A stretch of 64,000 nt of DNA, taken from Brachypterus glaber. Taxonomy: Eukaryota > Arthropoda > Insecta > Coleoptera > Kateretidae. The position numbers and the translations under genes were made by a program. A model generated the notes under the pieces. It saw only the letters and a list, made by a program, of their open reading frames with translations. It ran no database searches and was not told the origin of the DNA. The stretch is taken from NCBI GenBank assembly GCA_958510825.1, contig OY294048.1, positions 16,633,589-16,697,588 on the forward strand. The letters are read 5' to 3'. Shown here piece by piece: positions 53,901-64,000 of this stretch. Every line of letters starts with the position of its first letter. Positions within the stretch are counted from its first letter, which is position 1.

Positions 53901-54686
53901 AAGTTATAAATTCTCTCATTAATAATGTGAAATGGTATATAATTTGGTTATAGTCGAGCGGTTAATTATAACTTTTATTATAACTTACTCAGTTAGATTG
54001 GCCATACAAACTTCTATCGTTTTTAAAGTATACCCGAGCGGAAAATATGCTTAACCACTTTATTCGGGTGCCTAATAAGTTCTAGTGCTTTGGAAACAGA
54101 TTAAAACGATTTGTTCTTAACTTAAGAATAATATATTAAATAAATGTGAATAAATTCTTCAAGAACATGAAAGATCAATTCTTACTTCTAAGTCCTACTT
54201 CTATGCAAAGCCCTTAAATTCTAATTTCCATTATATATTAGTTTTCCATTAAATACTTCTAAATTAAAACATTCTATGTTTGAAATTCCAACTTTTCACC
54301 ATAATTTTCAAAGCCCAATTTATTGTGCACATTTCTCTCAGTGTAAATATTAAAACGGGAAAGTATAAGTCTTTAAATATTTCCACACAATATTTCTCAA
54401 AGTTCATTATCACCAAAATTTCTAACAGTGTAGATAGAAAATCGAACCGAATAAAATTCGAAAATATTTTAAAGTACTCGAACGAAAAATATGTAAGTGT
54501 CCAAAATCGCGTTAATATTTTTAACATTGAAATTACAAGTCCCAAGAATTTTCAAAGTTTAAACAAAAAGAATTTTTAATCAAAGAATAATTCTTTAAAT
54601 TATTCTTAACAGGTCGATAAAAATCCTCCTGCATAGGTACACTCCACTTACATTTTTACTATTGACACTACTAGACACTTTTTAAT
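50986..54686. other. Long AT-rich spacer, no gene seen
   Basis: 3.7 kb without a repeat I can pair or a convincing coding frame. The stretch 52740-53110 is less AT-rich (AACCAGCAGAGGGGAATTGG; CGCACGGGCACGCAGCG) and could hold an exon or promoter, but nothing decides it. Overlapping opposite open frames at 54264-54579 carry no recognisable domain. Confidence 0.4.
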
Positions 54687-55138
54687 TAACAAGACAAAAA
54701 ACTATTCAAGACTGATAAAGATTTCCGTTTATTCTCCTTGAAAACCCATAAATTAAAATGAGGCATATTTAGGTCACACACGCTTATGTGATTTTAGGTG
54801 GAGTTCTCGCGAGAACATTTGAATCTTTGCCCTAGCAACATATGACAAGTTAGAGTCACGGATATTACTTAAAAGAGGGTCGAAATTTAAAAATAGAACA
54901 TCCAAGTTTATTTAACAAGACAAAAAACTATTCAAGACTAATAAAGATTTCCTTTTATTCTCCTTGAAAACCCATAAATTAAAATTAGGCATATTTAGGT
55001 CACACACGCTTATGTGATTTTAAGTGTAGTTCTCGCGAGAACATTTGAATCTTTGCCCTAGCAACATAGGACAAGTTAGAGTCACGGATATTACTTAAAA
55101 GAGGGTCGAAATTTAAAAATAGAACATCCAAGTTTATT
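54687..55138 (+). repeat. 226-bp tandem duplication
   Basis: Two units start ACAAGACAAAAAACTATTCA at 54689 and 54915 and run to AACATCCAAGTTTATT with only a handful of substitutions. Each contains the palindrome TTCTCGCGAGAA. The duplication is recent. Confidence 0.93.
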
Positions 55139-55698
55139 CACGCATGCTTTTAAAAATATGTAAATACTGAGTATACTAAAATAAAATTTTACAATATGAA
55201 AAATTCTACCCATTATATCATTTAATATTCGGGAGAAACATAGAATAGGTTTATTCCACTTCCATTTTTTGTAGTGTCCGCCATCAAAGTTTAAAAAATC
55301 AAATCTTGTAAACCCTAAATGCTAGATAATTATTGTATTTATTATTTTATTTTAGTTCATCTCCACTTTCTATTTTTCATACCAGCTTTAATATCAGTTT
55401 TAGTTTTTGGGACTTTTATTTAAATATTTTATAAAATATTGTACGAATGGTAGCGTCCGTCATCATGGAGTAGTGACAGATCACTTGAAACCAAACATTT
55501 GGAATTCTGCTGCCAAATCATTTATTAACTAACCTAATTTTTTCGAACTGTCTGTTTGAAATTTTAGGGAATTTCAATGCTTATGGTCAACGCCGCTCGT
55601 GTACGTCTTGAGAATAGCGGAGAAACCCATCTTTTTAAATTAGACAGCTTGCCTGTATCAGTAGGTACTTGGTTTAGAATTATTTAACGAAAACATAC

Positions 55699-55702
<4 letters not shown>
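55139..55702. other. AT-rich spacer
   Basis: No gene or repeat recognised. Confidence 0.4.

Positions 55703-55796
<94 letters not shown>
55703..55796 (+). repeat. (ATT)n microsatellite, left
   Basis: 31 nearly perfect ATT units directly following (on the minus strand) the 3' end of the endonuclease LINE relic. Confidence 0.97.
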
Positions 55797-56464
55797 GCAA
55801 AGCATACGCTGGTCAGGCCCTGTCCGTATCTCCGACGTTATGAGCAGACGAGCCAGCAAAAACCAATAACTACTCCACACACCGTGAGGTTAGTACTTAT
55901 TGGGTCCGATTTTCGTGCGCTCTGAGTATATTTAATGATCCCAGAATAATGGCCTTCTGCATATTTCCGGATAAGAGTTCTGCTTTTTTGGAGCATGCCG
56001 GTATGGTCTTAAGTGCAGAGAGAAATGTTTGCCTCACCACCAAGGGAACCAATTATAAGGACCACCAGCTTAACAGAATAACCCGGGTTGAGCCTACGGA
56101 GTTCGAAAAGCAGGTCTTGATATTTCGTCCGTTTTTCCTCCTCTTTTAAGACCATGTTCGTTTCGGCAGGAGCCGAAAATTCAATAACGAACATTGTCTT
56201 CAGATCTTTATCGAGGAGGACTACATCAGGCTTATTGTATCTTATTTGCCTGAGGGTGGAGAATGAGTAGTTCCAATAAATTCGACACCTCTCATTCTCC
56301 ACAACGGACTCAATATCGTCTGGAACATAGGGCAGTACGGGTGTATCGTCAATACCGTACGAGTGCCTTAGGTGGAAGTAAAGCACTCGCAAGGCCGCGT
56401 TATGTCGTCGTATATAGGCGGAGACGGCATAAGTCGAGCACGCTGACAGTAAGTGCATCAAGGT
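55797..56464 (-). mobile_element. LINE 3' fragment with restriction-like endonuclease, inserted in (TAA)n
   Basis: A 668-bp fragment, truncated at its 5' side, that fits exactly between two (ATT)n arrays. On the element strand the arrays read (TAA)n. Coding region at 55898-56463, then a 100-base 3' UTR. The Dong/R4 group combines this type of endonuclease with insertion into TAA repeats, so I assign it there tentatively. Confidence 0.65.
55898..56463 (-). pseudogene. Restriction-like endonuclease C-terminus of an R2/R4-type LINE
   Basis: The open part (56461-56009) encodes a cysteine/histidine segment (HLLSACSTY..RRHNAALR, then LYFHLRHSYGI), as upstream of the endonuclease in R2-superclade LINEs. 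Next comes RYNKPDVVLLDKDLK..FVIEFSAP, where PD is followed by exactly 14 residues and E, the known PD-X12-14-E signature. A conserved KYQDLLFELRRL lysine region and a VVLIIGSLGG strand follow. After one frameshift the usual ending is visible (SGNMQKAIILGSLNILRAHE) and a stop at 55898-55900. The endonuclease cuts target DNA for insertion. The reverse transcriptase is missing. Confidence 0.78.
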
Positions 56465-56465
56465 C

Positions 56466-56515
<50 letters not shown>

Positions 56516-56542
56516 GTTATTATTATTATTATTATTATTATT
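56465..56542 (+). repeat. (ATT)n microsatellite, right
   Basis: About 26 ATT units with one GTT. On the minus strand it follows the LINE 3' end at 56543-56640, so it looks like the extended tail of that element. Confidence 0.95.
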
Positions 56543-56640
56543 GATTTATTTTAACAATATACAGTGTCATGGAAAGTCCAAACCAAATAAGCACATGCTT
56601 GTGCTAGGGGCTCTCCATTAATTTTGAATACAAATTACAA
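56543..56640 (-). mobile_element. LINE 3' end whose tail became the ATT array
   Basis: On the minus strand: ATGGAGAGCCCCTAGCACAA, GCATGTGCTTATTTGG, CCATGACACTGTATA, then AATAAATCAATAATAAT leading into the microsatellite. Same family as 11580-11665, 23842-23936 and 24285-24369. Confidence 0.65.
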
Positions 56641-56874
56641 TAAATATTTTATCTTGGTATATATAGCATATCGGATTCTTCTAGGTCTTTCTTCAAAGTG
56701 TTAATTTTAGAAGAATTTTTTGCGTGATTTCAATTACACATATTCTGGGAAGTTTCGTATGCCGTTACCATAATATACTTAATTTTAAAACGGTTTTTGT
56801 ACAAATAATTACTAAAATTTTGTGTGATATTTTTAAAACATGACATCTCTTAAAATAAAATACTAATAAATATC

Positions 56875-58282
56875 CGATCTAGATTTTATTGAATCCGAAG
56901 GCCCCAAATATGGACTATTTTTGAATAAGGAAAAATGTGAATTTTTCTCAAAAAATGTAGAACCCTCTTCTAAATTTGATCATCTTAAGTTTGTACCTTT
57001 CGAATGCTTGGAACTTCTTGGAGCACCATTAGGTCCTTTGGCAGAATCTAAAATATTGGAGAAAAAAAATCCATACTATTGAATTATTATGTCAGCGTCT
57101 TTTTCATTTGGAACCTCACCAGGCGCTATTCCTACTTAAAAATTGTATTGCTGTGCCAAGAATGCAATATTTACTTCGAACTACTTATCTTTATAATAAT
57201 CCTTTTTTATTTACTTTTAATTCATTAATTAATCAAATTTAAGTGAAATCCTTAATATTTCCTTTTCTGACGTCCAACTTCTTCAAATATGTCTTCCTGT
57301 GAGTTATGGAGGTTTAGGTATAAGATCATTAAATGACATCGCTCTTCCTAGTTATATTTCCTCAGTGAAGTCTACTTTAAATTTATGTGGCATTATCCTA
57401 TCAAAATTTTCTGCTGTCAATCCTTATTTTCTCGATAATGCTGTTAATTCTTGGAAACACTGTTAATTCAGATATTATTCCTTCTTCTTCTAAGCAGTCG
57501 GATTGGAACTTTCCTATTATTGAAATGGCCTCAAACAATTTTTTAAATCTCGCCAACAATAATAAGGATAAGGCCCGAATTAAGGCTGTCCAGCAAAAGG
57601 AATCTGGTCTTTGGCTTAACGCTCTTCCTATTTCAAATTTAGGTTTACTTTTAAATAAGGATCTTTTACGGGTTTGTGTTGGCTTGAGACTGGGCTCCAA
57701 TATTGTTGAAGTGCATGACTGTGTCTGTGGGAGTAAAGTCGACCAATCTGGTACGCATGGCCTATCATGCTCTAGGAGTAGTGGTCGCTATAGCAGACAT
57801 TTGGAGGCCAATGAAATCATAAAAAAGCGTTAACAACCATTAACTTGCATCCTGTTCTTTAACCTGAAGGCCTTTTAGCAAGGATAGATGGAAAGCGTCC
57901 AGATGGTATGTCTCTAATACCCTACTCCAGGGGAAAGTGTTTGGTCTGGGACTTTACTTGCACGGACACATTGGCATTTTCCAACATACCTGAGAGCGCC
58001 AATCGTCCCGGTGCGGCCGCTGAAAAGGCTGAGCGTCGCAAAATTAATAAATTCATTTTACTTTCTGCAAACTATTTTTTCTACCCTATCGCAATCGAAA
58101 TATTTGGTACTTTTGGACCTATCACTAAAAAACTTTTGAACGAAGTTTGCCATAAACTGGATCAGACTTCACATAATCCTTATGAGGGCATGTATTTTAG
58201 GGAAAGGTTGAGTGTAGCAATACAAAGGGGTAATGCGGTCAGTGTTTTGGGTACTTTTAGGGAGAAAGGGGAAGATATTTAG
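56875..58282 (+). pseudogene. Second LINE relic with restriction-like endonuclease
   Basis: Spread over three frames with several stops. RT thumb region FIESEGPKYGLFLNKEKCEFF, LELLGAPLG, ARMQYLLRTTYL-like and LPVSYGGLGIRSLNDIALP (to about 57350). Then KARIKAVQQKESGLWLNALP. Then a zinc motif CVCGSKVDQSGTHGLSCSRS (about 57720-57780) with RYSRHLEANEII. Then DGKRPDGMSLIPYSRGKCLV and WDFTCTDTL, an RPD-X15-D arrangement typical of restriction-like LINE endonucleases. It ends RERLSVAIQRGNAVSVLGTF, the usual C-terminus of this group, and TAG at 58280-58282. The best open parts are 57387-57833 and 57908-58282. It belongs to a different family from 55797-56464. The clade within the R2-like superclade is uncertain. 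Confidence 0.82.
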
Positions 58283-58953
58283 TCATTTTTATTTTTATTT
58301 TAGTTATATATATGTATATTTTTTTTTATTTTTATTTTGTTATTTTAATTAATTTTTGGTAGTTTTATTATTGTTAATTATTATATGTATTAAGGTTAGT
58401 AAATATATTATCTATAATAAAAAAAAATATATTTGAAAAATGCCCCTTTAAATGGCATTAGCTACGAGACTATTTAGAACAAAAGTTTATACTAACCCTT
58501 TTCTTTTTTTTTACTGAATTAAAAAAAAAGAAATGAAAACCCTAAAAAAGTATAACTTATATCGTCATTTTCATTAGTGTTAAGCCCATTTAAGACCATC
58601 ATGTGAGCTAGGTGTTTTAAACCATATTCGACTGAAGAGAACACAATACTTTTGAATAAATGTTCCACTTCTAATGGTGTCTTCTCTGTTATAAAAAAAA
58701 TATACATACATTGTTGTTACTTCGAATAAGCATTCTTTTTTTCAGAAATGGAAATAAAAGAATTAATACTTGAACGACCCCAATATGCAAAAAATATTTC
58801 ACAGAAAGAATATTATTTAACAGAACTTTTTAAAATTTAAAAGCGTGTCAATTAAAAGCAGCCTTTTACTAGTGTCGAGGTTTTAGAATAAATTTATTTA
58901 TATTTTATTTTTATTAAAATCATAATAAATCTCTTAATTGACAAAGTGTAAAG
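58283..58953. other. AT-rich spacer
   Basis: The first 150 bases are probably the 3' UTR of the preceding LINE relic (T-rich, TTATTTTTATTTT). Nothing else recognised. Confidence 0.4.
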
Positions 58954-60057
58954 ATAAAGCGTGTCTCAGAACTGACGCACTTCCTTTTACGGAATGATTC
59001 TAAATAAAAAAATATGAAGAAAAGTTCATATAAACATATGTCCAAAAACGACTCGTAAGGAAGCTACGTCCCTTCAAAGGGGTTCCAAAAATTCGATTTT
59101 TATTTAATAACTCAGGGACCCTTTATGTCAAAGCAACAAGGCGTTGCATGTGATCTTTCCTTATTAAGGCCTATTGACCTATGGTATTTTCATGTACTTA
59201 CTTCAACCAGGGACATCCAAAATGGGGGGTCTTATCACTTTTTTGCCCCAAACTATTTGCTGCTTAACTTCTTTGTGGGTTTATAATTAAAATAGTATTG
59301 ACCAACTATAGGATTAATCGTTTTCGAGAATTACAATTAAAGGCGAAATTACACATTTCAAGAAACAAAAAATAAACACCAAAATGTTAATAACCAAAAT
59401 TTTAATAAGGCAGGGTGATTCTACATCAAAGCTAAGAAAAGAAGTTCCCATAGATGTAGGTCCAAATATCGTTTTTAAGGGTACAATGGCCCATGAAAAA
59501 TGGTGGATTTTGGGAGACTGTAATTCCCTTAGAATCGATTTTTGGAGCTACATGTACAGAAACTTTTTTTCTTGGTTTTTGATGTACAGTAACCCTACAT
59601 CACTAAAATCTTTGTTTTTATTATTTTAGTGTTTAATTTTTGTTTCTCGAACCCTAATTTTTTCCTTTAATTGTATTTATTTTGAAAACGGTTAATTTTA
59701 CAACAAGAGTAGCTTTTTAATGAATTTTTACCTGAGGAATATTATTCTAGTAATAAACGCACAAAAAAGTAAAGCAGCAAAAAGTTTGGGGCAAAAAAGT
59801 GATAAGACCCCCCCCCCATTTCGGACGGCCCTAGTTGAAGTAACTACATGCAAATACCATTGGCTAACAGGAGTTAATAAGGAAAGATCACATGCAAAAA
59901 ATTATTGCTTTAACACAAAGGATAAGGAATAAAAATTGAAGGGGCCTAACTCCCTTACGAGTAATTTTTGGACATTGTTTATAGGAACTTTTTTAATATT
60001 TTTTATTTAGAATCACTCCGTTAAAGAAAGTGCGTCAGTTCTGAGACACCCTGTATA
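58954..60057. mobile_element. Long-inverted-repeat element D
   Basis: The right end TCTGAGACACCCTGTATA and left end GCGTGTCTCAGAACTGAC are inverted copies. Pairing continues through ACGCACTT, TCCTTATTAA, GGGGTCTTATCACTTTTTTG and GCCCCAAAC, giving arms of about 330-400 bp around a 300-bp centre. Inner arms (TATTTAATAACTCAGG, AAGGAAGCTACGTCCCTT) match element C at 14991-16690. No coding frame. Confidence 0.85.
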
Positions 60058-60189
60058 TAGTGCTTCACATTCGCAGTTACAAGTATTTTTTCCTAGTGAA
60101 GTTATAAGTTAAACTTAATTAAATTGTTGTTTTTTCTGAAAAAAAAATATTATGATATTATGATACCACATAATTTTTAGTTTTTTTTT

Positions 60190-60720
60190 TTTTTAGTTTG
60201 GCCTACATATTTTTTTTTGTTTTAGGGGGATTTTATTTATATATAAGTATTTTTTTCTGAAAAATAAAACTATCGCACTTTTCCTTGTTTTTTTTATTTT
60301 TTTAAAAGTTTAGCTACTTTTTTGTTTTTTTTTTATTTGGTACGATTGATATTTTAAATAAAAGTTATTTTTTCTGAAAGAATAAAGTTGATACAGGGTT
60401 TTCTTTCACTACTTTTTTAACATGTTTAGATCCCCATAACTTAATATTTGGAGGATTCTTTTTAGTTTTAATAGGCTTCGTAATGCGAGATTGATTTTTT
60501 TCTGAAAATTTGAAGCTGATCGGATTATTCTTTCTTGAGTTATCGGGTGGACAAAAAAACATGACATAGAGGCGGATAGGCGTACGGAAGGATAGATGGA
60601 AGGACAAACCCACGGACATTTTTAAAAGTTGTTTAAAATTTGGTACATTTTTTTTTTATTTTGGATTTTTTTTTCGGTCGGAAGTAAACGTATCTCTTTG
60701 ATTCCGGGGTCTCACAAATT
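60190..60720 (+). repeat. Degenerate repeat with TTTGGTACGATTGA motifs, copy 2
   Basis: Contains TTTGGTACGATTGATATTTT at about 60338 and several TTTTTTCTGAAAAATAAA-type segments like the tract at 11800-12240, and likewise ends in a GGATAG/GGACA-rich stretch (60565-60610). Confidence 0.45.
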
Positions 60721-61542
60721 TAAGTTTCGTACTAAAAAAGGGTTATAATTCACTTTTTATTTATTTTCTCCTCAATCGATCTATTGTGAGGGATCGTAAA
60801 GTATTGTCTAAGCGGAAACAGTGTTTTATTTACCGCCAAATCCTTTTAAATGTCAGTGATTTTATCGTTACAAGCAGCATGTTTTTTTTTTCACTTAATT
60901 ACTTATTTTTATATAATTTTATATGTATCCAGACTATAATAACTTAGACATATTAAGTATGTTTATATATATATATGCATTAAATTTCTTGTAGAAATAG
61001 TTTCTAGATAGAATATTAATAATATATTATTGGCAATGTTTTATTTTGTAATTAACAAATGCGAAGGTCCTAAAATTTTTGCTGGATCTGCTTAAATTTA
61101 GCCAAGTTTTGATTACTAGGACCAAAAAAAATTTTCGGGAGTGAAAGGGTTAAAATACTGTAAAGCTGTGAGAATAAATAAATAAATGGAATAATAAAAT
61201 AAATTTTTCAAAACACTTTTTGCATAGTGAATAGTAAAGAAATAGTTGTCACAAATACAATTAGTGTCAATTCAAATTAACTTCCAAAAAGCAGAAAAAT
61301 GTATGTGAAAAGTTGAAAGGAGTTTAACAAATTGGCACACGACAGAATATAATAAAAACTAAATGATTTTGTAAATTACACCATTCAGAAAGTTTTTACT
61401 AATTTTGGGTCACTGAATCCAAATCCCTTTATCTCTATCGCCCTTAGATTTTTTGATATTATAAACAGTCTAAAATTATCCAGTTTGAAAATTCATTGAT
61501 GGTTCTGAACGTCTGAACTTCTTATAGTGAAGTGGTTTATTA
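60721..61542. other. AT-rich spacer
   Basis: No gene or repeat recognised. Confidence 0.4.
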
Positions 61543-61808
61543 TAAAATAATTAAAAAAAGCTTATAATCGACTTCACGTTAATTTTATTGTTAAAAACAA
61601 TTAGTGACCGCGGTTTCGCGAGATAGCATCTACGGACTTAAATACATATAATGGGACATCTTTAACATTCTGGTCATAAATAACACGAAGGACATTACAC
61701 AATTAATAAATTAGGTTACAAATTAAAAATATGCATTTTCAGTGACATAATTGTTTTCAACAATAAAATTAACGTGAAGTCGATTATAAGCTTTTTTTAA
61801 TTATTTTA
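61543..61808. repeat. Fold-back element, 266 bp with 60-bp arms
   Basis: TAAAATAATTAAAAAAAGCT, ATAATCGACTTCACG and TTAATTTTATTGTT are exactly mirrored at the right. The loop contains CCGCGGTTTCGCGAGATAGC. No open frame. Confidence 0.88.
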
Positions 61809-62049
61809 CAACCTAAAATTAATTACAAATATTTGTAATTACTTGAAAACGCTTTATCAAATTAAAATTTAGTATGGTGAATAGTGATTTTTTCCTGTAA
61901 TTATCGAAAAATATAATTGTGTGTGAGGATTACGTTTTTAAAGATGATCGGAACTTTATTTCGCCAAAAAATATTATATAAAAATCTTAAAATTTCGATA
62001 AAAAATAAATGTTTCTTGTAAAAAAACGTTCCTGGACTTATTGATAAAA

Positions 62050-63460
62050 AGTCAATAGTTTTCTAGAAAAATAGTTTTAAACATGTTTTTTATGTATATC
62101 TGTAGTACCACTTAGAAAAAACATCACATGTTAACTTTTTAATAGCAGAAAGCTTCTATTTTAATAATTATATAATTTAATATTTGAAATCAAATTAGAT
62201 TTTCTTAAAAAAATAACTATAAAAAACACGTTATAAAAAAATATATTCTATTTTTCTCTTTCTGTTCTATTCAAAAGATCTTCCTAAAGACTTTTGTGTA
62301 TGTGTTGGACATTATTTTTGTATAGACCAGCATGATGCAGTATGCTACCCTTTTTCATGTCGTTGATATCCTATGAAAATATTCTTCTTCACTAACTTCC
62401 TCTAGAAAAAGAAAAAAGGAGAAGAATAAGTCTAAGGCAAGTTGTCCTATCTGCAAATTAGATGTTTTGAGATATGGCCAGTTTTATTGTTTTTGTTTGC
62501 ACTTTTTGAAAACATCTTTAAATAAATATGGCGTTGGGTTCTGCTTTATTTTTAATCAAAAATACGTGATATCCTTTGAAAAAAAAAATTTCTAGAAAAA
62601 TAGTTTTAAAAAAGAAAAAAGGAGAAGAATAAGTCTAAGGCAGGTTGTCCTATCTGCAAATTAGATGTTTTGAGATATGGCCAGTTTTATTGTTTTTGTT
62701 TGCACTTTTTGAAAACATCTTTAAATAAATATGGCGTTGGGTTCTGCTTTATTTTTAATCAAAAATACGTGATATCCTTTGAAAAAAAAAATTCTAGAAA
62801 AATAGTTTTAAAAAAGAAAAAAGGAGAAGAATAAGTCTAAGGCAAGTTGTCCTATCTGCAAATTAGATGTTTTGAGATATGGCCAGTTTTATTGTTTTTG
62901 TTTGCACTTTTTGAAAACATCTTTAAATAAATATGGCGTTGGGTTCTGCTTTATTTTTAATCAAAAATAGGTGATATCCTTTGAAAAAAAATTTTCTAGA
63001 AAAATAGTTTTAAAAAAGAAAAAAGGAGAAGAATAAGTCTAAGGCAAGTTGTCCCATCTGCAAATTAGATGTTTTGAGATATGGCCAGTTTTATTGTTTT
63101 TGTTTGCACTTTTTGAAAATATCTTTAAATAAATATGGCGTTGGGTTCTGTTTAATTTTTAATCAAAAATACGTGATATCCTTTGAAAAAAAAATTTTTC
63201 TAGAAAAATAGTTTTAAACATGTTTTTTATCTAGTATCTGCAAGTACCACTTAGAAGAAACATCACATGTTAACATTTTTAATAGTAGAAAGCTTCTATG
63301 TTAATAATTATATTTATATTTGAAATCAAATTAGATTTTCTTAAAAAAATAATTATAAAAAACTTTTGCACTTTTTGAAAACATCTTTAAATAAATATGG
63401 GGTTGGGTTCTACTTTATTTTAAATAAAAAATACGTGATATCCTTTGAAAAAATTTTTTT
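62050..63460 (+). repeat. Composite repeat: 203-bp tandem array between direct repeats
   Basis: Four units, aligned on GAAGAATAAGTCTAAGG at 62421, 62624, 62826 and 63029, have a period of 202-203 bp and differ by few bases. A 170-bp segment (ATAGTTTTAAACATG to AATCAAATTAGATTTTC) stands before the array (about 62063-62205) and again after it (about 63208-63345). After the second flank a partial unit resumes (TTTGCACTTTTTGAAAACAT, 63365-63450). No coding frame. Confidence 0.93.
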
Positions 63461-63585
63461 TTTGTCAGATAAATAAATTGTCATACAAAATGCATTTGTT
63501 CTATATGAGAAAGTTAGGACAAAATGATCTAAAAAGTCCAGTCAAATTACTAAGATCTGTAAAGTTAGTCCTGTAAAGACTACAC

Positions 63586-63824
63586 TGATAAAAAGTATTT
63601 ATTTGGATATGGCCAATTAAATCATTTGGTTGTGAGTAACAAATTTTATTTATGTCAAATAAATATTTAGTTCATGAAAACAAATATTTTAATTTTAAAA
63701 TAATTTATTAATGGGAACAAAATAGTTTATTTGACAGAAATAAAATTTTATTTCTCACAACCAAATAATTTAATTGGCCATATCCAACCAAATATTTAGT
63801 TGATACAAATAAACTGTTTTATCA
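63586..63824. repeat. Fold-back MITE, 239 bp
   Basis: The ends TGATAAAA / TTTTATCA and arms GGATATGGCCAATTAAAT, CATTTGGTTGTGAG and AAATTTTATTT are mirrored almost completely around an AT-rich loop at about 63670-63710. Confidence 0.85.
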
Positions 63825-64000
63825 CAATTTTATTTTAAAAACTGAAAATTTTCCACTTAGGACAAACATCTTAGGCTAATTTTTAGGACTTGGACTTTAG
63901 ATAGGACATTTCTTTTTAGTAGGCACATGGGGCTAGTGTAAAGCAAAGCAGTGGTGTTCTTATCTCAAAAAGTGAATTTTTGCAGATAGAACAACTTAAC

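Overview
The window looks like repeat-dense, AT-rich intergenic DNA from an arthropod, most likely an insect. The evidence is indirect: a jockey-clade LINE, a Ty3/gypsy element, mariner-like and piggyBac-like DNA transposons, many short fold-back (MITE-like) elements, and no bacterial signals. I found no convincing host protein-coding gene, rRNA or functional tRNA. Every sizeable open frame I could interpret belongs to a mobile element or is a shadow of a microsatellite. There is one assembly gap of 200 N (9429-9628).

Layout. 0-12 kb: a decayed jockey fragment (1742-2440) carrying a 223-bp insertion, several fold-back elements, a polypurine tract, two long-inverted-repeat elements (7521-8247, and 8336 into the gap), and a fold-back built round a 10-bp satellite (10645-10965). 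12-17 kb: a short GC-richer segment, a non-autonomous piggyBac-like element with TTAA duplications and three internal 18-bp palindromes (13992-14929), and a long-inverted-repeat element (14991-16690) split by a 5'-truncated jockey copy with its own 9-bp target duplication. 17-25 kb: AT-rich spacer with fold-back elements and two LINE 3' ends. 25.3-29.04 kb: a young jockey-clade LINE with ORF1 truncated at its 5' end, an intact 915-aa ORF2, and a 12-bp target duplication.

31.7-41.8 kb: a 10,019-bp Ty3/gypsy LTR retrotransposon on the minus strand. It has 2.09-kb LTRs that are nearly identical, a GCAC duplication, a primer-binding site and polypurine tract, gag, a classical A_AAA_AAC slippery site touching the gag stop, and a pol broken by an in-frame TGA and by an internal loss in the reverse transcriptase. 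Each LTR contains a roughly 95-97 codon ORF of unknown origin. 42.5-44.4 kb: a mariner-like element in inverted-duplicate form, with a tRNA-derived SINE in one arm and two MITEs in the other. 45-51 kb: a LINE 3' relic, fold-backs, a 49-bp minisatellite, a 590-bp polypyrimidine tract and a second mariner-like relic. 54.7-58.3 kb: a 226-bp tandem duplication and two different LINE relics with restriction-like endonuclease domains. The first is bracketed by (ATT)n arrays, as expected of the Dong/R4 group. 59-64 kb: another long-inverted-repeat element, a fold-back, a 203-bp tandem array with flanking direct repeats, and a terminal fold-back.

The parts do not work together as a pathway. The window records successive, nested transposition. 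The youngest events are the gypsy element and the two jockey copies. The most useful leads are the gypsy frameshift site and LTR-borne ORF, the palindromes in the piggyBac-like element, the family of long-inverted-repeat elements, and the endonuclease LINE inside an ATT array that appears to be the tail of an older LINE.
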